The notes below the pieces were generated by a model that did no database searches, was not told the DNA's origin, and worked only from the letters and a program-made list of their open reading frames with translations. Position numbers and translations under genes: made by a program. Positions 59,273 to 64,000 of a DNA stretch of 64,000 nt are shown here, piece by piece. Numbering within the stretch: position 1 is the first letter of the stretch; each line of letters opens with the position of its first letter. Origin of the DNA: Paenibacillus sp. OVF10 (GTDB lineage: Bacteria; Bacillota; Bacilli; Paenibacillales; Paenibacillaceae); assembly GCA_022836915.1 (NCBI GenBank), contig CP094668.1:5766001-5830000 (forward strand). The letters are read 5' to 3'.

Positions 59273-60248
59273 CCCGTATCCCCTCCCCACTTGTCTGGTT
59301 TACTGCTTCATATCGCTCCAGTAACCTGGATCGATCTTGCGGGTCATCCAGCGAATAGGCTGCAGGCAAGGTCTTATTCTCAGCCAGCATATTTCTTACG
59401 CTCTGGCCTGGACCGATATCGATCCATACCGTTGCTCCCAGATTTTGAACGCGTGCCAATGCCTGATTCCAGCGAATGGGTTGCAAAAGCTGGCTGCTCA
59501 GCAGCTTAGGAATGTCCTCGGCTCCGCGAATGAACTCACCATGTACTGTAGAGCATATGGGAAACACCGGTGCAGAGAAGGAAATCCCTGCAAGCATCTC
59601 TTCAAGCTCAGGCTGAATGAACTGCATCAACTCGCTATGATAAGGTGCATCTGCCTTCATTGGCATCATGCGAAAAGGAATGAATTCCCCACCGTAGCCA
59701 TCCACCTTATCATCCAGCAATTGAAGACCCTTCGCAGTACCTGCGACGACAAACTGTCCCGGTGAATTATAACCGGAGATCGTCACATACTCGTTCTGAC
59801 GAATATTCTCGACTAATTCTTCAAGCGTTTCTTGGGTTACATCAACAACAATACCCGCTCTTCCTTTTTGCTCCTGAATGGAGCGATGCATCAACGCACC
59901 ACGCTGAGCTGTAAAACGGATTCCATCAGCAAATCGCAATGCACCCGCCGCTACTAAAGCCGAAATTTCCCCCAAACTGTGACCTACTGCATAATCTGGA
60001 GTGATTCCAGTCCGCCGAACAAATGAGTCAAATAGAACGTAGCTTGCCGTCAGTACAGCAGGCTGAGCATATTCAGAGACCGTCAATTGATCCAGGGTCC
60101 CTTCCATAACCAGTGCTTTCAAATCAAATCCGATCACCTCGCTCGCTTCCGCAAAGATCTGATTCGCCTCCGGCTCACTGTCCAACAACTCGCTGCACAT
60201 TCCGATATACTGGCTTCCCTGGCCGGGAAATAGCGCACAGAACGTCAT
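59205..60248 (-). CDS. Discrete acyltransferase (trans-acting AT)
   Basis: FabD/AT fold: FPGQGSQYIGM, active-site GHSLGEISAL, Arg in FTAQRGALM, substrate motif APYHSELM in place of the malonyl-type HAFHS. The adjacent KS module has no AT, so this enzyme should load it, probably with a hydroxymalonyl-type unit. The last 30 codons overlap the aminotransferase start; a slip near 59310 would give a natural stop at 59300. 347 residues as read. Confidence 0.9.
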   Translation of the reverse strand: MTFCALFPGQGSQYIGMCSELLDSEPEANQIFAEASEVIGFDLKALVMEGTLDQLTVSEYAQPAVLTASYVLFDSFVRRTGITPDYAVGHSLGEISALVAAGALRFADGIRFTAQRGALMHRSIQEQKGRAGIVVDVTQETLEELVENIRQNEYVTISGYNSPGQFVVAGTAKGLQLLDDKVDGYGGEFIPFRMMPMKADAPYHSELMQFIQPELEEMLAGISFSAPVFPICSTVHGEFIRGAEDIPKLLSSQLLQPIRWNQALARVQNLGATVWIDIGPGQSVRNMLAENKTLPAAYSLDDPQDRSRLLERYEAVNQTSGEGIRDDHGDDAVQSAGETMAAWRCAL

Positions 60249-61395
60249 ACGCTACCGCCACGCTTGTAATAGGCTTTTAATCCGTAATGCGAGATCATCT
60301 CCTGCTGCATCTGAGAAGAACCTTCAATAATCTCCAGAATTTTGGCTTCCTTATACAACCTGGCAACAGGATATTGGTTACTAATTCCGTTCGCACCATG
60401 AACCTGTAGCGCATCGCTTGCAACTTCAACAGCAACTTTGGACGTAAAATATTTGGCGATTGTTGTCTCCATGGCGGCCTGCGGGTCCTTGGCTTCTCTC
60501 AGCTCGGCTGCACGTAAACATAATGCTCGTGCTGCATGGACTTTTGTCACCGCATCTCCAATCATGCCGCGAATCAGCTGAAAATGACTCAGCTTCTGAT
60601 CAAATTGCTTCCGCTTCCTTGAGTAAGTCACCATGGCATCCAGTGCTTCCTGCGCAATCGCCAGCCCTGCCCAGGCTATGCTATATCTGCCCTGGTCCAG
60701 CGCCCCGGTTACGATGTACTCAAAACCTTCATTCAGACGTCCAATAATGTGATTTTTTGGTACACGCACCTCATGGAGATCAATCTCAGCTATACCTGTC
60801 TCGCCCGCAACCATGACACCTTCAATAGGTTTGGTCTGTACCCCTCAAACTGGCGTTCGACCCAAAAAGCAGTGCTTCGTCCCTGATTCGAGGCAATAAT
60901 GATAAATACATCTGCCAAATGTCCAAACGTGATCCACTTCTTTTTTCCATTCAAAACATAACAGTCCGATTCTTCTCTCCACTCGGTCTTTACACTTTTT
61001 GCATCCGAACCAACTTCCGGTTCAGTCAGGCCAAAGGCAGCAATCCATTCTCCCTTCACCAACTTGGGCAGCCAGGACGATTTTTGCTCAGGCGTTCCGA
61101 AACGTACCAAAGTTTCACTTACAAGTGAAGTATGTACCGTTAACAAGCTGCGAACGGCTGGAAGAGCCTTGCCAAATACTTCAGTCAACAGCCCGTACGC
61201 CTTGGGACCGAGACCCATTCCGCCATATTCAGCCGGGATCGAGGCAGCCAAGTAACCTTTTTCAGCCATGGCACGGATCAATGTTCTGGGAATGGCTTGC
61301 TGCTCTTGAATCTGTTGAGCATAAGGACGAATTTCACGGGCAGCAAACAATTCAGCTTCATGAATGATCTCTTGCTCTACATCCACTTCAATCAT
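60245..61395 (-). CDS. Acyl-CoA dehydrogenase, FkbI-like (frameshifted)
   Basis: FAD enzyme: AAFGLTEPEVGSDAKSVKT, GKKKWITFGHLADVFII, and the C-terminal QVHGANGISNQYPVARLYKEAK with catalytic-site region IIEGSSQMQQ. Slip near 60840. About 383 residues. FkbI/ZmaE-type members oxidise the glyceryl carrier at C2 or C3 to hydroxymalonyl. Starts inside the ACP stop (61388-61395) and overlaps the AT by ATGA. Confidence 0.9.
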
Positions 61396-61648
61396 TCGGC
61401 AACCCCTCTTGAAGAAGAGATTCATTGAGATAGGCGGCGAACTCGGCAATTGTTTTGTATTCAAACAACGCGACCGGACTGATGTCAACTTGAAGATGCT
61501 TACGCGCACGGTTAATGATCTTGAGCGCCTGCACAGATGAGACACCAATTTTCAGAAAATTCATCTCTTCATCGATGTCCTCTGGCTCCTGATTCAACGC
61601 TGCAGCAATCTCGCTTTTGATAAAAAGCTCAATTTCTTCTTTTGTCAT
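61388..61648 (-). CDS. Free-standing acyl carrier protein 2
   Basis: 86 residues; the phosphopantetheine Ser is in LKIGVSSVQALKII. GGAGG lies upstream of ATG 61648, which overlaps the PKS stop by ATGA. Second carrier protein of the extender-unit set, so either it or the FkbJ-like protein carries the finished unit. Confidence 0.9.
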   Translation of the reverse strand: MTKEEIELFIKSEIAAALNQEPEDIDEEMNFLKIGVSSVQALKIINRARKHLQVDISPVALFEYKTIAEFAAYLNESLLQEGLPND

Positions 61649-64000
61649 ATCATGACCTCCGTTCCCTGATTCACATCTATCCAATGTACATATGGCTCGA
61701 ATGGGTGTGCTGGCAGATGTACAATCTGGCCAGAGCCATTCGGATGTAACTGTTCCCAATCCAGCGCAGCACCACGTACATAAAGCTGTCCCAGCAATAA
61801 AGCAAGCTGATCCTCCATGGTAAGTGTCGGCTCGGCAGACAGGCGGATGAAGCTCTCCTTGCCACTGTATGCAAGCTGCTGCACTGTCTGATCTGCAGCA
61901 ATCATAATTACAATGTCGGCGTTTGCCATCTTGCCAGGTGTGTCTTGCAGACTCTCTAACGTCACTCTGTTGTTCACTGGAATGGATTGGCTTGCATGAG
62001 CGTTGTGATGTTCCTCGCCATCCAGATGTAAACGGGATACAAGCTCCTCTCCTGAAGCTATTCCTCGAATCTCTTGAATGGAAGGGACCAGACGTACAAG
62101 TGTCTCAAGCAAGGTCACCCAGTAGTTCAAGGTAGATACCGTATCTTCATTAGAAATGTCTGGCCTGATTACTTGGCGTGCTTCCGCTTCATCTTCTTCG
62201 CGAGTCTCATGCCCCCCAACCACAATATTGACACGAGCAGCTCGGTTTCTAGGCTTGAAGCCAAATTCCATCTCTTCGATGTTCCACTCTCCGGTGGAGC
62301 TGACAGCTACTGCTGCACGATACCGATAATGTTTTCTATATCTGTTCCGGGTAAAACAAAGATCCTCTAGTGCCAGGTCCGCATGTTTCTTCACATATTG
62401 CTCCGTGTTATCAATCAGCTTTTTTAAAGCCTGCTCTGATTTCGCAGAGAACGTTAACAATTGGCCTCGTGCCGGGGCATCTGCACGGACAGGGGCTTTC
62501 CATTCTTCCAGCACAATGTGGGCATTCGTACCTCCCAGGCCAAACGAACTGATGCCTGCCTTCCGTGTTTTTCCTTCAGGTACATCCCATGATCTACGCT
62601 CGCTAACGATATGGAACGGCGATTGGTCCAGTCGGAGGGCCGGATTCGGATTATCCATATGCAGACTTGGTGCCAGTTCCCCATGCTGCATACTGAGCAG
62701 AACCTTGGCAAGACTGGCTCCACTGGAGGCTGTAAATAAATGACCAATATTGGTTTTGACTGAACCTAATCCAATTGAATTGTCGCTTGTATATCCCTTT
62801 TCTCGGAACAGTCGGAGCAAGGCATTCACCTCAATTGGATCTCCAATCCTTGTCCCCGATCCATGTGCTTCAATATAAGAAATCTCGCTCGGGTTTAGGT
62901 TGGCATCGCGATAAGCGGCACGGAGTACCTCATATTGCCCCTGAGGGTTGGGTGCCATAATGCCCAGGGAATATCCGTCGTTATTCACCGCTGTCCCGCG
63001 AATCACACCATAAATATGCTTATTGTTGCGAACTGCCTCTGTTAGCGGCTCCAGATATACAACAACAGCACCTTCCCCCAGGACTGAACCATCTGCTTCC
63101 CGGTCAAATACCTTCGTATGTTGAGTGGAAGAACAGATTCCAGCATTGCGTGATAGTTGATGAACATGCGGTGTAGCCAAAATGTTCGCTCCACCTACAA
63201 CTGCCCCAGAGATACGCTTGTCCTGAATGCCCGCCACAGCTTGTGTCAGTGCTACCAGAAAGGAAGAACATGCCGTATCTATGGACAGTGCCGGTCCTGT
63301 GAAATTGTACATGTGTGAAATGGAGGCTGCTGCAATATTGGACATATTGCCTACCATAGCGTGAGAATGAACAGCCTTTCCAAAACTCCGGTTCATATAA
63401 TCAACAACCAGATCGAAGTATGTGCTAGGGTTAATCCCTACATACACACCCACATCACGCTTATCCTCATGGTCCACGAGCATACCCGCATCCTCCAGCG
63501 CCTCATGAGCAACTTCCAGCAGCTTGCGATGCTGCGGATCCATAAATGCAGCTTGTTCAGACGGGATTTCAAAGAACTCATGATCAAACGTATCCGGTTG
63601 CTTCAGTTCCCCAATCCAGTCATCCCAATCGGGTTGCTTGGAACGTGTTGCACGCTCTAGGCTAACCCGGTCAACACTATCTAACCCGTTAACCAAATTG
63701 CTCCAGAACTGCTCTTGGGTGTCGGCATCAGGCAGACGCAGAGACAGTCCGGTAATAGCAATAGCACGATGTACATTCAGGTGATTATCTGTGGTTTCAG
63801 CTTGTTCAAAGTCCTTCGTTTCTGCTGGAAGTTCCTGCAGATATTCCACCATCTCACGTACTGTACTGCAAAAAACAAGTAGTTCTTGTCCTAATTCACG
63901 TCCCATATGTGCAGACAGCTTGTCAAGTAATTGATAGGAGAGAATGGAATTGCCTCCAAGTGCGAGAAAAGAAGTATCCATCTCAATCTTTCCTGCGGTC
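61645..64000 (-). CDS. PKS module: carrier protein - ketosynthase, no AT (partial, 5' end outside)
   Basis: The frame is open to the right edge. Domains as read: carrier protein (phosphopantetheine Ser in ALGGNSILSYQLL), then KS from about residue 70 with Cys in DTACSSFLVAL, His in EAHGSGTRIGDP and KTNIGHLFTASS. About 300 residues follow with a PKS-type linker and a C-terminal region ending HPFEPYVHWIDV, but no AT, KR, DH or ER. GGNSI is more typical of peptidyl carriers, hinting at an NRPS-PKS hybrid. The stop overlaps the next ACP start. Confidence 0.93.
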   Translation of the reverse strand, partial: TAGKIEMDTSFLALGGNSILSYQLLDKLSAHMGRELGQELLVFCSTVREMVEYLQELPAETKDFEQAETTDNHLNVHRAIAITGLSLRLPDADTQEQFWSNLVNGLDSVDRVSLERATRSKQPDWDDWIGELKQPDTFDHEFFEIPSEQAAFMDPQHRKLLEVAHEALEDAGMLVDHEDKRDVGVYVGINPSTYFDLVVDYMNRSFGKAVHSHAMVGNMSNIAAASISHMYNFTGPALSIDTACSSFLVALTQAVAGIQDKRISGAVVGGANILATPHVHQLSRNAGICSSTQHTKVFDREADGSVLGEGAVVVYLEPLTEAVRNNKHIYGVIRGTAVNNDGYSLGIMAPNPQGQYEVLRAAYRDANLNPSEISYIEAHGSGTRIGDPIEVNALLRLFREKGYTSDNSIGLGSVKTNIGHLFTASSGASLAKVLLSMQHGELAPSLHMDNPNPALRLDQSPFHIVSERRSWDVPEGKTRKAGISSFGLGGTNAHIVLEEWKAPVRADAPARGQLLTFSAKSEQALKKLIDNTEQYVKKHADLALEDLCFTRNRYRKHYRYRAAVAVSSTGEWNIEEMEFGFKPRNRAARVNIVVGGHETREEDEAEARQVIRPDISNEDTVSTLNYWVTLLETLVRLVPSIQEIRGIASGEELVSRLHLDGEEHHNAHASQSIPVNNRVTLESLQDTPGKMANADIVIMIAADQTVQQLAYSGKESFIRLSAEPTLTMEDQLALLLGQLYVRGAALDWEQLHPNGSGQIVHLPAHPFEPYVHWIDVNQGTEVMI

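Noticed and set aside
59205..59300. Functional C-terminal extension of the acyltransferase overlapping the aminotransferase start
   Set aside because: The extension looks non-coding in quality and a one-base slip gives a natural stop at 59300 just before the aminotransferase ribosome site.

Overview
The window looks like a chromosome segment of a Paenibacillus-type, endospore-forming Firmicute. It carries a comER / comEA-comEB-comEC locus, the yqeG-yqeH-aroE-yhbY-nadD-yqeK-rsfS block, a leuS T-box leader, spoVAC-AD-AE and a NirB/NirD/NirC nitrite module with FNR-like sites. The species cannot be fixed from the sequence alone. No rRNA, tRNA or CRISPR array was seen.

Region 1 (1-14530) is AT-rich accessory DNA that runs off the left edge and ends abruptly inside comEC. 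Its right end has phased copies of a 16-bp motif (consensus TTATCATTTCNTRTGG, repeatedly 21 bp apart) and terminates in ...TACA, the architecture of a TnsB/TniA-type (Tn7-like) transposon end. Two further end-like blocks lie inside, at 5538-5660 and 8217-8313. The last 46 bp of the second is identical to the terminal 46 bp at comEC. The cargo is defence-like or unknown: membrane proteins, a zinc-ribbon protein, a Ser/Thr kinase, a lipoprotein, small coiled proteins, an intracellular subtilase with a divergent Gly/Ala-rich protein, a coupled membrane + RNase H-like pair, a HEPN protein, and a coupled DUF4238 + HEXXH peptidase pair. No transposase is inside the window.

Region 2 (14531-32711) is core genome: interrupted comEC, comEB, comEA, divergent comER, leuS with its T-box, a phosphotransferase, yqeM, cvfB, rsfS, yqeK, nadD, yhbY, aroE, yqeH, yqeG, then a transglutaminase / DUF58 / MoxR cluster.

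Region 3 (32843-48881): spoVA genes with a sigma-G-like promoter, small membrane peptides, an M42 peptidase, a YdjM-like membrane protein, nirB-nirD-nirC, an HD phosphohydrolase, and a YesMN two-component system divergent from an ABC sugar importer.

Region 4 (48899-64000, all minus strand) is the downstream part of a polyketide/peptide gene cluster. It has a carrier-KS module with no acyltransferase, a discrete acyltransferase, an FkbH/FkbI/FkbJ/FkbK-like set that should make a hydroxymalonyl-type extender on a carrier protein, a free-standing glutamate-1-semialdehyde-type aminotransferase, a type II thioesterase, a degenerate CPBP membrane protein, an ABC exporter, a TetR regulator and an MFS exporter. 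The cluster continues beyond the right edge.

A caution for the whole window: about 27 genes, many of them universally conserved (leuS, nirB, spoVAD, M42 peptidase), are broken by single-base frameshifts, often in homopolymers. This looks like residual indel error in the assembly, not mass gene decay. I list such genes as single features spanning all frames and say where the frame slips.
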